From the NCBI GenBank assembly GCA_037367355.1, contig CM074702.1:2542001-2606000 (forward strand): a stretch of DNA of 64,000 bases, in the 5' to 3' direction. Below are positions 35,356 to 47,059 of the stretch, piece by piece (within the stretch, counting starts at the first letter, position 1; each line of letters begins with the position of its first letter). The notes under the pieces were generated by a model, which saw only the letters and a program-made list of their open reading frames with translations, was not told where the DNA came from and searched no databases. The translations under genes were made by a program, and so were the position numbers. This DNA is from Neoscytalidium dimidiatum (lineage: Eukaryota > Ascomycota > Dothideomycetes > Botryosphaeriales > Botryosphaeriaceae).

Positions 35356-37826
35356 CTAGTGCTGCTGAGGTTGCTGTTGGCTTAAGACCTGCGTCAGCAC
35401 ATTGAGGTAGCCATCCCGAACTAAGCTAGCTGGATTGAAGTGTAAGCTCTGGTTCAATGCGGCAGCCGCCGTCGCCGCCGCAGCGGCAGCGGCAGCAGCG
35501 TTGCTGATGTCATCCTTGGGAGGATCTGCGTTCCCGCCGCCGCTGCTGGCCGGCCGGTTGTCCGAAGATTTCGATGCTGAATCTCTGCGCTCTCCAACCG
35601 CAGCCTCCGCGAGATGCTCTAGCATAGTAGAGGAACCGCCATTGGACTCATTGATCGAAGAGCGTTTCTTGCTCACATACTCCCGGATACTTGCGTCCCA
35701 GCCAAAGTCTCCCTCAATCTTATTACGATTGAGAAAGGCCTCTAGCTCACCCAGATTCCGCAAAGCTTCCTCTCTAAACTCATCCTTCTCAGCGAGCTCA
35801 CCCAGTGTTAGGGCGGCAAGGGCGGCAAAATGGTGAACAGGAGGGGTAACGAGAGAAGAGTGTCTCTGCAAATGTGTGACTATAGCCGCGGCGTCATGTA
35901 GAATCTCGCCTGACTCGGAACCCGGCGTGAACCGCACTATTAGCAGGTGGACGTGGAAGTACGTAAGGAGAACCAGGAGGTGCGGATCGGCGGGCAATGT
36001 CTCCGAAAACGTCTCCAGGCGACCAAGAATACTTTTCTTCGTAAACTTAGTGATGAAACTGTTCGCATCATAAAGGGCCAGGACATCGTTCGGTGCCGGC
36101 GGCGCATCCGATAGGGTCCTGTGGTATTCGGGCAAACCAGCGATTACTTTGCAAAGACGGGCCAGTGAGAAAGTGACGGGTCCGAACAGTGTCTCGTCGT
36201 CTCCAGTCAAATGACTGCCCTCAGCCGATAGGACAGGACTGGCCGAGGTGCTGATGGCATGCAGCTGATCGACGATGAAGAGAATCCAATACAGCCGCCG
36301 GGCGAGAGACTCGTCGTTGTCTGGACTAATTTCTTGGCCGCGTTGCCTGTAAATTAGGGCATGGAATCTTAAATCCAACGCAATCGTTGCCGCCGCACCT
36401 ATGCACATTTTCTTTAGGGCCAGCCCGTCGGGGACGGAGGGTAGTTGTGGGCGACGCGGGCCATGAATCTCAGCTTCAATCGCAAGGAGTAGATAACTCT
36501 GCACGAGCAATATACCAGCTGGCTTCACACTTGATGCAGCTAGCGAAGTCAGTAGTTGGTATGACTTGTAGCATCGTTCATGGTGATTGGATTCTATTGC
36601 GAGGCTTGTAGACGGCCACGCCCGGACAACACAATCCAGGGAAGCGGTGAAGGCTTCCCTTATTTTAGCGTCGCAGTTTGCCAAACGGCCTTTGAGATTC
36701 CTCACGTCGAAAGGAAGAATAGGGTAAGTGTCCTGGATGACACGGTAATACCTGCAGAGCTCATTAGCACGACCCATGCCGCCATATCATCTCAACAACT
36801 ACTTACTCGTTCACAGCGACATCAGCGTTTTGACCAAACTCAAAAAAAGCAGCAGCAGGATCATGTTCGTAGCCTGCAGTGAATGTCTCTCTGCGATCCC
36901 AGGACTGCTGTGCACCGTTCGGCGGTTGGGACAAGGATGTTCGGAATTGGTCGCTGGGACCTTCAGACATCGAGTGAGTCCTCTTACGCTCATTGCCGTA
37001 CTGCGTTGCTGGAGAAGCCGAGAAATCTTGCAAACCGGCCATACCTTGATCGCCCATGGACTGAAGGTAGTTCTGAAGCTCCGGCACGTGCGCGTGCTGT
37101 TGTCCGTTTTGTGGAGAATGGCCGATCTGCTGTTGCTGTTCGTATTCGAGTCTGCTGAGGCGATCGGCAAGCTCTTTGATATAACTGTATTTATCGTAAG
37201 TACATCAAATATTCTGGAGGAATAGGAGCGGCATGTGAGAAAATACCCTTTGCTTGGACCTCTTTTCATCGGTTGACGGCTGAACTGACAGCGTGCGCCA
37301 GTGCGTTTGCAGCTGGTGCAGGCCTCCGGTCCATTCTCGGAAGTGGCATCGCAGCGAATCTGGCAAGGTCAGAGGAATTGCGCTCCGGTATATGGGCGAT
37401 ACAGCACAACAGTACCTTCTTCCTCCGACACTCGTCGCAAGCACGCGAGACCTTGGATCTTTTCCTCTGGTTGCTGTCCTGCTGGGTGTAGTGGGGGTCC
37501 TGGGCCATGCTCATCGCATTCTGCGCCATCTGCTGTGGCGTCGAAGGCTGCTGGACAGGTGTGTGAACCTGTCCAACGTGTGGCATCGGCAAGGCATGCT
37601 GTGGCGGGTGGCTCTGGGCGGGAGCCATCGAGGCGTCGGTGGCATTGCGCAACTGGGCAGAAAGCTCCTGCTCGAGGGTCTGGCCGCCATGCAATGACAG
37701 GTGAGGATCGACAGCGCTCGAGGCCTCGGGGGGGGACATATTGCCGTTCGGATGGGCGTAGAGGCCAGCGGCGCCGGCGGCCATCTGGGCGGCGTTGGGC
37801 GACGGGTACGACTGCGGCTCCGACAT
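35356..37826 (-). CDS. Zn2Cys6 transcription factor, Rgt1-like (glucose-responsive regulator family)
   Basis: Four exons (37826-37416, 37359-37247, 37184-36807, 36751-35356) give about 765 residues. The N-terminal 120 residues are Gln/Pro/Ala-rich. The zinc cluster has Cys at about 130, 133, 140, 151, 154 and 161, with the first intron inside it. MKRGPSKGYIKELADRLSRL provides the linker and dimerising coil. The fungal-specific regulator middle homology region is recognisable from YYRVIQDTYPILPFD to RRLYWILFIVDQLHAISTS. The C-terminus carries an Ala run and ends in Gln-rich LSQQQPQQH. The cluster and linker match the group containing yeast Rgt1, which represses hexose-transporter genes without glucose. 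Function here is inferred from that. It is nuclear. Confidence 0.88.
35459..35500 (+). repeat. GCN repeat encoding polyalanine in the Rgt1-like protein
   Basis: On the minus strand this codes for an interrupted Ala run (eight or more Ala, Thr, then more Ala) near residue 730. Codons are mixed GCT/GCC/GCG, so it is a stable amino-acid run more than a pure microsatellite. Confidence 0.6.
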
Positions 37827-38228
37827 GGCTGCCGTGGGACGCCGGGGGGGGAATTCGACGCGTCGGGACGGCGGGAGCTTGATGGGCGCGGTGCTGGGCG
37901 AGGCGACAGCGCGGTCGGCGGGTTGTGGCAGGTGGAGGTCGTCGACCGAGTCGCGTTTTGGTTTGCGCGAGTACAGGGCTTATGTAATGGCGCTAGCCGA
38001 AGTGGCAGCTGTGAGAGGCACGCAATTGAGCGCGGCTTTGCGGTTGGAGGCCATTGTCGACACAATTCACGGTTCTGGCACTCGCACTGCTACACGCTCC
38101 CACCGTCGCGGTCGAAGGCCGACACGAGATGTTGGCTGACGCGCGCGACCGGGTCGGATTCTCAATTCTCCTTCGGATTAACAGGACGGAGAGACGGCGA
38201 GCTGCAAAGCCCGCAGTGCCCGCCTGCG

Positions 38229-38251
38229 GCCTGGCCTGGCCTGGCCTGGCC
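38229..38251 (+). repeat. CTGGC pentamer tandem repeat
   Basis: Four to five direct copies of CCTGG/CTGGC lie in the TF-TF spacer. Confidence 0.7.
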
Positions 38252-40254
38252 CCAAGACACCTGCACATCCAGAAGAGCAAGTTGAGCCAGCCGCTGCCTG
38301 TGCCTTAGGCCCTACGGCCCTGCTGCGTGGTTTCTGCGCCTGCCGCCAACCGCCATCTCTCCGCATCGCGCCCCGGTATCACGCTTTCACACCGCATGAG
38401 CCGTCGAGCGGGGGACGCCAAACATCCTCGGCCGTTTCGCCGCCACCGCGCTGCTGTGCCTCTGAGCATCGCACGTCCCGGCAACAGTCACCGGAAGACG
38501 ACGACCTTGTATATCCGCGCTCAATTCGCATGATGGTGCTCAAAGCGGTCAAGTTAGCTGGTGTTGGTGTAGCAACGTCGTCTATTCGTAAAGACCACCA
38601 CTCTCCTTCTAGATTCACGTCTCAACGCCAACGCCGGCTCCTGACGTTCTCGCTTTCTGTCTTGCCTTTGCAGGAGCAGATGCTTCGACCGCATCTGTGC
38701 GTGAGCATGCAGAATGACGGCGCCACAGCGGAAGCAATGCTGCTTGCGGCGGGGTTACGGACGCGTATCGTCTCCGTCCTTCACGGCACCTTGGCCTTGC
38801 TTTGCTGTTCCGCCTCAGAGGCGTCTGCCTGCTTTGCGGCGCCGGCATGTCATGCAAAACTGCGCAACCGAGTAGAATCGCCGGCGTATGCCATCTGTCT
38901 ACAAGCTGCTTGTTGTGCCTGCGTCGAGGTCGGAAGGGACCCTGCATGATCTCTCCAGACAAGGAGATATTCCCAAAAATAGGAAAGTCAGAAGCATGTC
39001 ATCATTGGATCTGCGAACACGGCTGCTGGACGGCTACTACAATATACGGTGTCGCTTCGCTGTTCAGGGGTTCTGCAGCGCGAAGTCAGCAGCATGTTTG
39101 CCTGGCCTCGCCTGACCGCCGCATTTGTGAGGGCACAATACGCGGATGCGGTGGCAATCAAGCACACGGCACGGGTGTAGCAGGGTCACAGGGGAATCTG
39201 GTTCCTGACCGTCGTCTTCATGGGCTCGGATCTGTCTCGCGCGCTGGTGCGCTTGGACAGGCCAGCCGTCTGCACCTGCTCTCTGCTGGAGGGAGCGGCT
39301 CTGGCACAGCTCGTGCCCCCGGGTTGTGGGCGGGTCGACGACGCTGATCCGCGACTTGGCAACCGTCAAGGGTCAAGAGAGATCGATAGCGTCAGTGGCC
39401 AGCGCACAATCGGTCCCTCAGCATTACGTAGGTAGGCCGCTGGGGAGAGAGCGATGCGCGCGTCGGCATGCCTACGACCTCAATGCTGATGCCGCGTGCG
39501 CCCACGGGCGATAGCTGCAACTCGAGATGCTAACAATAACTCGGGGCGAGCCCGGGCGGCCGACAAGCTCTAAATTGGCTGATTCTCCCGCCAGTAGCGA
39601 CCGCGCGGGCGCTGCAGAAGCTGATCGGCGGTACATGGGCGTTCCGCAAAGAACGGTAGCATGGGGTCCTCCTCACCGCTGAGCGAACCGAGTCGATGGG
39701 CCCAGAAGCAAGCGGCCGGACGAGAGGCGCGCTCCCAATGTGCGTACCTGCTGCTGCTATTGTGTGCCGCGGCGGCCGGGAGCGTCGCTGGGCGGGCCGG
39801 CGGGCTCAGACGGCGGTTGTGCGCGCCGCAGTCTCGTACCCACCGCAGGCTGTTGGCATGCCCGGCTTTGCCTGGTCGGCCGGCGCCGGCGGGCTCGGGA
39901 AAGCTGGGGCTGGGCGGTTGCCCTGCGTCGGGGCGCGCGCAACCTTCCAAAGCAGCGGTGGAAGATGGTAGACGCTGCGACGCCGCTCTCTCGAGCACCA
40001 GCACCACCGTCCAGCAGCGCAGCAGCGCAGCAACGCAGCAACGGGCGCGTGATCGCCGGCGCGCGCACAGGACGCACGTCCGGGAGAGGCAGGCCAGGCG
40101 CAGGCTTGCCGCTGGAGTGCGGGCGCTGGCAGGGATCGCAGCGGCCGGTCACACAGGACCGGTGGCTGTGTTGGCCTTGGACGCGCGCTGGGCGCCCGCA
40201 GCCTGCACGCCAACCGCGGCGGGAGTGCGAGGCGTGCGGTGCGAGAGCGAGTGC

Positions 40255-40312
40255 CAGGTGCCAGTGCCAGTGCCAGTGCCAATGCCCGCGCCAGCGCCAT
40301 CGCCAGCGCCAG
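40255..40312 (+). repeat. Hexamer minisatellite (CCAGTG-type)
   Basis: About nine units reading CCAGTG at the left and drifting to CCAGCG, with CCATCG and CCCGCG variants. A GCGA tetramer run (40317-40335) follows directly. Confidence 0.75.
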
Positions 40313-41152
40313 GTAGGCGAGCGAGCGAGCGAGCGCAGAGTGGGCGGGCGCGGACGCTGGCGCTGGGAGGAGCTCGCCGTGCTGGACCCGCGGCGATTGC
40401 GAGACGGGACTGACCTGACGACGGCGACAGAGCGCGACGGCAGGGAGCGTGACCCGGGGCTCAGGAGGAGGCCTTGCACGGCGCCGGGGCGAATGGGCGG
40501 CGGGCTGGTGCTGGTCGCGATCGAAGCAACGGCGCCAGTCGTCGCAGCGACCGGGGCTTCGCGCTGGCTCTCGCTCAGTCCTGGCTCTGGCTCTGCGCCC
40601 ACGGCCGCGCGCTGCTGGCGGCGCCTCTGCTGCGGGTAAGCCTGGTCTCCGCTATGCCTGTTGCGGCCGCGCGCTCTTTTCAAACTCCGCCCGCCCTCAA
40701 GTCGGCTGGCTCCCCTCCCAAAACCACCCACCCAGTCCATCGAGGAAAACCCTCCATCTCGACCTGTGCTGAAAGGCCCTACTCATTCCCGAGTCGAACG
40801 CGTTACGGCCAGCGCCATCTGGTGCACGGCTCGGCCCCTCTCCCCTCTCTCCACCCGCCCTCTCTCTCCGCTCCACAGGCATTGCGGCGTTTCAACGGCT
40901 TCCCCAGCGCTCCTCCCACCGCGTTTCGCTCTCCGCGCCTCCGACCCTGCTCCGCCTGCGCGACCTCGCCGCCCGCTGCATCGCGACACCTCCGAGCCCG
41001 TCGGCCCGCTGCTGTCTCGCCGCCGCGTCGCTCCCTCGACGCCGTCGCCACACGCCCGCTGCCCTGCTCCGTCCTGCCCTGCCCTGTTCCCGCACACCGC
41101 GATCGTAGAGAGCGTCAGCCAGACCGCCCGGCCTGTGCACTAACCTCCAAGC

Positions 41153-42982
41153 ATGCCTATTCTTAATGGCGAGAAATACGCTTGTGAATCGTGCATCAAG
41201 GGCCATCGCGTCAGCGGGTGCACGCACTCAGGTAAACCCTCCATCCAGCCGCCGTGACGCCAGAGAGAGCCTTGAGCCGTGTCTGTGTCTTTTTACAAGC
41301 AGCCTCCCGCCGCCACGCAGAGCCTCGCCGCCCCGCCCCGAGCGAGAGTCCAGGCAAGCCGCACATCTTTCTCAGAACACCACTCTGACAGGCAGACAGA
41401 TCGTCCTCTGAAGCACATCAACCCCAAGGGTCGCCCTGTCAAGCAATGCGAACACTGTCAGAAGGCTCGCAAGACCAAGTCGCACCACGCCCGCTGCGAC
41501 TGCGGCACCAAGAAGGACAAGGCCAAGGCGGAAAAGGCTGCTGCTGCTGCCGCTGCCGCTGCTGCTAGCGCCAGCGAGAGCGAGCACGATGCTCACGCCA
41601 GCCTGGACACGGCTCTGAGCTTCCCCGGTGGCTCCCAAGGATGCGCCTGCCACCAGGGCGAGAAGTGTGTCTGCGGCTTGAAAAAGGAAGACCTCAAGGT
41701 GGATACAACCTTCCTGAAGAATGCCCAGCTCAACAAGAACAAGCCGCGTCTCACCACCGCCCATTCGGAGACTACGTTGACCGTCTTTGCCAACGGACAC
41801 CACAAGCCCTGCCACCGATTGAACAACTCTGCCCACACGTCGGGAGCTCCGTATCGGATACCGCGCCACCACCCCACCCACGGCAGTACCGTACACAGAT
41901 CTCATGACAACCTCGCCGAAATGTACAGCCGCACAATGGACCCTGCCCGTCGCTCTGTCGACAGCTTGAACCTGACGAACAATGCATTTGGCTACTTCAC
42001 TCCGCAAACCTCTGCAGACAGCGTGCCCATGACTCCTCTCACTGGAAGCCTGGAGAATGACTCGTCGATGTTCGATCCCTCGAAATTCGTGTACAACCAG
42101 CAGAGTGCTCTGAGCAAGATGGTCGGCGAAACTACCGAGCCCCACGGCCTGCCCATGTCGGAAAGTATGCCGGTGCATACGTATTCTTGGATGAACGGCA
42201 TGTATCCTCCTGCCCCGCAGTACGGTGTGGAGAGCATATCTACATCCCCTACCGGCGATCTTACCCCGGACTTTGACTACAACATCCCGTCGGCTGCCGC
42301 GGACATGACGTCGAACCCGTACCCCTGGTCTGCTGGCGATCTTCCCCTGGATCCGAACAAGCTGTCGGACTCGCTCCAGCCTGTCTCTCACAGCGGCGAA
42401 TCGAACCGTCAGAGCGTGCCTGGCATGACCACTTCGTCATCCGGCGCACAATCCGAGGTTGGTGAGCCCGCTCTGTTCGGCGACATGGACTTGAACAAGA
42501 TGCAACAGGAGCCCTCGGTCAGCGATCAGCAGCTGATGAACGATCCCTTCCAGATGCGGGATCCTCAATCTTATCGCCTCAGCTCAGCCTCTCTCAGCCA
42601 GCAGGATGTTCGTCAGCAGATGGCGACGTCAGTCCCGACGAATGAACCCCGGCAGAGCCTGGACCTGGACTTCATGCAGGGCTCGCAGGACAACAATCTC
42701 ATGGGTCAAACCGCCGTCTTTGGCACTAGCGCGCTGGACAACCAGGCCATGTTTCAAACGACGTCTGCCGCCTCGTCTGGTTTCTCGGATGCCACTTTTA
42801 CTGCTGCCGACTTCACCGGCACGCTGAACGCGCCGCAGAGCGGCATCGATGCCACCGCTCCCCCAGAAGCGCAGGGCACGGACTGGTACAATATCCTCGG
42901 CACTGGCATGGGCGTGAATGCGTTCTCAGTGCCCATCGAAACGATGAATAGCCAGAACGCGGAATTCCCGACCTGGTTATAA
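41153..42982 (+). CDS. Copper-fist DNA-binding transcription factor (Cup2/Haa1-like)
   Basis: Two exons (41153-41231, 41400-42982) give about 553 residues. The intron falls inside the copper fist. MPILNGEKYACESCIKGHR has zinc ligands Cys11, Cys14, Cys23 and His25, and KGRP (36-39) is the minor-groove contact. CEHCQKARKTK and CDCGTKKDK follow, an arrangement like the yeast Cup2/Haa1 type more than Mac1. An Ala run lies at about 72-82. A C-x-C-x5-C-x-C motif (CACHQGEKCVC, about 108-118) could bind Cu(I). The remaining 430 residues are Ser/Thr/Asp/Gln-rich with no domain, probably an activation region. It should control metal-detoxification or weak-acid-stress genes in the nucleus; which of these is open. 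The acceptor at 41399 was chosen because it restores CTHSDRPLKHINPKGRP. Confidence 0.93.
41540..41574 (+). repeat. GCT/GCC run encoding polyalanine in the copper-fist protein
   Basis: Ten or more in-frame Ala codons (GCT/GCC) follow the basic part of the copper fist. Confidence 0.7.
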
Positions 42983-44388
42983 CACCACGGGTCAAGCTGC
43001 CAGGCCGTGGGTGGCTCATGGTCGTGACCGTCTTGGCAGCTCGTCTCGCACTCGGCGCGCGAAGATGGAGTGGATCGGAGGCCTCGCGGGGAGCTAACCG
43101 CAAGCAATGGTTTACGGCCGCCTTGGCGGGCTAATCAAATTTACCGAGATGCGAGATTGGCTGTCGAAGATTGTGCGATATTTATCACATGGACGCCGCA
43201 AGTCAACCAACGGACGGCCTGCCCCAGCATTAAATTAGGTAGTTTTCATTCGGCTTGTTTTCGCGTTTTGTTTCGAGAGATATCCTTTACGACGCCATGA
43301 CATATGACGCTGTAGATGCGATGATACCTATCCCCTTTTGGCTACTCTCTCGCCGTCCAGTCGTTCCATCATCAACTTCTCAGCAACCAATCGTAGCAGT
43401 TTCCACCGCAAGCAGAGAGACCAGCAGACCGCCGCACACAAAAGCATCAGCGGCGAAGAAATAACCAGCGCTGCGTCGTTTCGGCGCCCGCATAAGGCAA
43501 GCATTTCGGACGTACTTTCCCCAAAATATGCGCAAGCGAAATAGATTTCTTTGCTGTTTTGTCATTTTTCTGTTTTTTTTTTTTTTTGGTCCTTCGCCTC
43601 CGTTTTACATGGTACCGATTTCAGTCGGCCTACTGGGGAGCGGGTGGCTGTTTTCTTCCCAGGATTCGACTCTGATCCTGAACGCTGCGCCGATGGGAAC
43701 ACCCACGGTGCAAGCGCGGTCGTCTTCAATACCTCTGCGCTCGCTTCTTACTGCCCTTTCTTTTTTATGCCTGTCCTTTCGCGCTGTAGATATCACCAAG
43801 GGAGGGAGACAGGGTCAAGGGCTTTTCTATTTCCTTTTTTTACTACCTCGAGGGAAAAGGAGGGTGATGTGCCATTTTCTTTTTCCTGGTCATACACACG
43901 AACCTGACTACCTTTTGGGCGGCATATAGTGGAGTCAAAAGTATAGACGGCGGAATCCAATGTTTTTTTTTTTCCTTGTTTTATCTTCTAGAGTAACAAC
44001 ACATGATGGGACGTTTAGTTCCAAATGGGGTGTCTCTTTCATGTTTAGCTGTCGAAGTATATCGGGCATGCACGTTCCTGGCACCTGCATGTCACAGCTT
44101 GCGGCGTGATGATGTGGTGTTGACGCGAAGCACACTGATAGAGGGTTCATCCTCGACCAACTTGAGACGGTCTACGGGTTGTTGGGAAGGAGGTCTGTCG
44201 AGAGTTTACACAGCGTGGGAGTTTCGCATGCTCCGTTTCAAAACACCCTCTTTTTTTTTTTACCAAGCCTTGGATTGCCACGTTGGGCATGGAGTCCGTT
44301 GTCCCGGGCGCAGGCAAGCCTCCGAGATCTCTGAAGAATGTCATCGCAAGGGTGCTGCCGCATCACGGGTGGCGGGATTCGGGGAGGA

Positions 44389-44406
44389 GGGGGGGGGGGG
44401 GGGGGG
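44389..44406 (+). repeat. G18 homopolymer
   Basis: Eighteen consecutive G on the plus strand, preceded by GGGGAGGA and followed by GGC repeats. It is rare in an unselected genome and could form a G-quadruplex; it is also a place where sequencing is unreliable. Confidence 0.85.
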
Positions 44407-44860
44407 CGGCGCGTCGGGGCGGCGGCGAAGCTGAAACGCTACCGAAGTTGCCGCGGACGGTGGATGGGGCGTGTCATTGGTCACTGGACGAGAGACGGCC
44501 GACATTCACTGAAGACGGGGGGGAAGGGAAGCAACGGCAGATGCGGGATGCGGGAGAGCGGGCGTACGTGCGTGCGTGCGTCAACCTATGGTGGCTTTTC
44601 ATTTTGCTGGGTCAAAGGCTGTGCATTTGGGTTTTCTGTGTCTTTCCGTTGGTTGAAACGTGGGGCTTGATCCGGTGGGGGGGGGGTCTGGTCGCAAGGC
44701 GAGCAGAAATGCCGGACGGACTGGCTCCCCGCGGCGGCTCGGCGCCCGCGGGCGGCGGACTTTTCTTTTGGTCTCGTTTTTGTCTTTCTCCCCGGTTCGA
44801 TGCAAAGGGTAAAATTGAGGCGAAGTGGATGGGTAGGCTGTTGGCTTGGGGGGAGGGGGA

Positions 44861-44883
44861 GGAGGAGGAGGAGGAGGAGGAGG
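44861..44883 (+). repeat. GGA trinucleotide repeat
   Basis: Seven or eight GGA units, following GGGGGGAGG, in the gene-free region. Confidence 0.75.
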
Positions 44884-45338
44884 CCGATGGACTCTTTTCG
44901 TGACGAATTGAAACGAATCGGTTGATGTGTGGGGAGAAAAATTTGTTATCATTGAGCATAGCGTTGAAGCGGGCTTTCTGCGTGGTGTGCTAGTCCTGCC
45001 TCGGTCCTGACGACAGTGATGCGCTTAGGTTCGGCATGCTGCGTGTGGTTAGGATCCTCGGTCCTTTTCGCGACCCCGACGTGTGTTCGCGAACCATCCT
45101 AGCGGCAGATGCACGGTGCGAAGTCGCGCTGGCCGTGTCGCCGGTCGTGCCAGTGTACCGTGTGCGCATCAACTACGTCGTCCCGTCCCGACCCTCCTTA
45201 CGGATCGGACAACAAGGGCCCAGCGAACCGGAGCTTTCTCCACCGGAAGCGGACGATTATCACTGGGCAGCTTAGCCGAGTCGAGTAGCAAATTACCGAT
45301 GGGTGGTGGATGCCGCCGATTTCTCTCTTTTCGTCTCT

Positions 45339-45351
45339 TGCTGCTGCTGCT

Positions 45352-45383
<32 letters not shown>
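45339..45383 (+). repeat. TGC then GGC trinucleotide repeat
   Basis: About five CTG units run into about ten CGG units. The same CNG-to-CGG transition is seen at 30238-30276. Confidence 0.8.
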
Positions 45384-47059
45384 TGGCATGTGGGATGATG
45401 CGGCCGGGGCCGACATAGCGCCGGAAGTGCATCCGCCGCGTGGTTGGATGCACCGTCTGCCCGTCTGTCCAAGAGACTGACTGTCTGCGTGGGTTGGTCG
45501 TGGAAAGAAGTCCGCCACTCTCGACGGTGAAACGTGGGGAAGCGGCAGCGTGTGGGGCCACTCCCGTTGCGTGGGAAACTCAAATGCCTGTTTGGCTTCC
45601 TGGGACGGAGCATTCCTTCACAGGGCTATAGTGTGTAGATCTACGTACGGTCAACAACACGGCAGAGGCTCGTTGTACGACTCTTTAGCGACTATAACTT
45701 CGGGGATTCTATTCGGGTGGGGGGACGGCGAATTCGTTGGCAAAATCCCGAGGGCGTGATACGGGATCCGAAGATCGGGTTCGTGTTGTCCATAGTGCTG
45801 GATCTTTCAGAAGCAAGTGGAGACGGGGGAATGTAGCTGGCTGTCTTATCCCGGCCGGCAGGGCTACAATCTGTGTGCTAGGAGGGGGGAAACACACAAA
45901 ATACGGAATGAAAGTTGTTGCCGGGTCTCTTCAATGCTGCAGCGGGTCATCATGAGACGTGATGAGTGGCCATGCGCCTAAATAAACCCAGCGCTAGTCT
46001 CAAGGCCCAGCCGAACTTGTCCTTAGCCAACTGGGCGTTATGGATGCTCCTGAACGCTCCCTCGCTGTACGGGCGTACCTCGTTTGATCTGCGTGGGAGA
46101 TGATCTGCGGCCACTTCGCGTACGCACGAACGCTATTGCTCGGTCCGCTCGGTATGACGTCCGCACTGTATAATAGTGAGGCTGCCTGTCATAAAGTAGC
46201 ACTTACAACGGACGTTTGTGCGGTATCGCCGGCGAACATTGCCTATATGGAAACTAATAAAACAAGCCGGTTTGCTAGAGTGTCTTTTGCTTATCTGCCC
46301 ATCCAGTCCTGCAATCTGCCCCTGTTCATACCCTTGGATGCCCTCCGCTAAGACAGCGCTGCGATGGATTGCTGAGGGCGCCGCACCGACATCTTTCATA
46401 ACTCTACACAGGTTTGCAGGCCGGGATCATAAGGACAAAGTCATGGCTTCTACCTGCACAAGGCTAGCATTATTTCTGATGAGAACATGAAGTGGAAGAC
46501 GCACGTGACGGCTGGCGTGAGCATTGGATCGGGCTTCCGAAAACGGCAATCCATCCGGCTAAAGCCGAAAGGGCCACCCAAACCACCCGATTCCACAAAT
46601 CCCATCCACGGGCATCCCCCTCCCCAACGGAGACCCTCTCTTCAGCGCCCCAACTCCCTCCCCTTTACTGATCCCTCAGGAGACAAACATCAGGCAGACT
46701 GGAATCGCTTCCCACACCACCCGAACTATCTCCGAGGCATCCCACCTCGATCCAGAACGACCGCTCGATTGGTCCTTACGCCTTGCTGCACGCTCAGATC
46801 AGCCCGCCAAAATCTCGATGGCTCTAGAGCGAACGACGTCACGATTCCCCATTCTCGGGCCACAGCCGAAAAAAAAAAAAAAGGAAAACCGAAGACAACG
46901 CCATTGCTCCCCCCTGCGACTCACGGGCATTGAGTGTGACCACTAGACCTGCACGCCACTCCTGATCTTCACTCTCGCTGGCGGTGTATGCTCAGCGAAG
47001 TTTCCGGCGGAGCGTCACTGCTTTACTGGACCCTGAAGAAGCTTTGATGAAAAGAAAGC

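Larger units (their letters stand above)
37827..41152. promoter_or_regulatory. 3.3 kb GC-rich spacer between two divergent transcription-factor genes
   Basis: This lies between the start codons of the Rgt1-like (-) and copper-fist (+) genes. Long overlapping frames occur on both strands, especially 39600-40750, but all are Arg/Ala/Gly/Pro-rich with no domain. They arise from GC composition and short repeats. Pyrimidine-rich DNA at about 40840-41100 suggests the copper-fist leader and start region. Confidence 0.5.

Noticed and set aside
39661..40740. Frames of 250-327 codons on both strands between the two regulators
   Set aside because: They overlap one another in several frames, consist of Arg/Ala/Gln/His from short repeats, and have no recognisable domain.
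44283..44903. 206-codon plus-strand frame
   Set aside because: It is driven by the G18 tract and GGA repeats (Gly and Glu runs), with no protein-like pattern.
46487..46933. 148-codon plus-strand frame
   Set aside because: Pro/Arg/Thr-rich with a Lys run from an A tract; no domain, and nothing supports its start.
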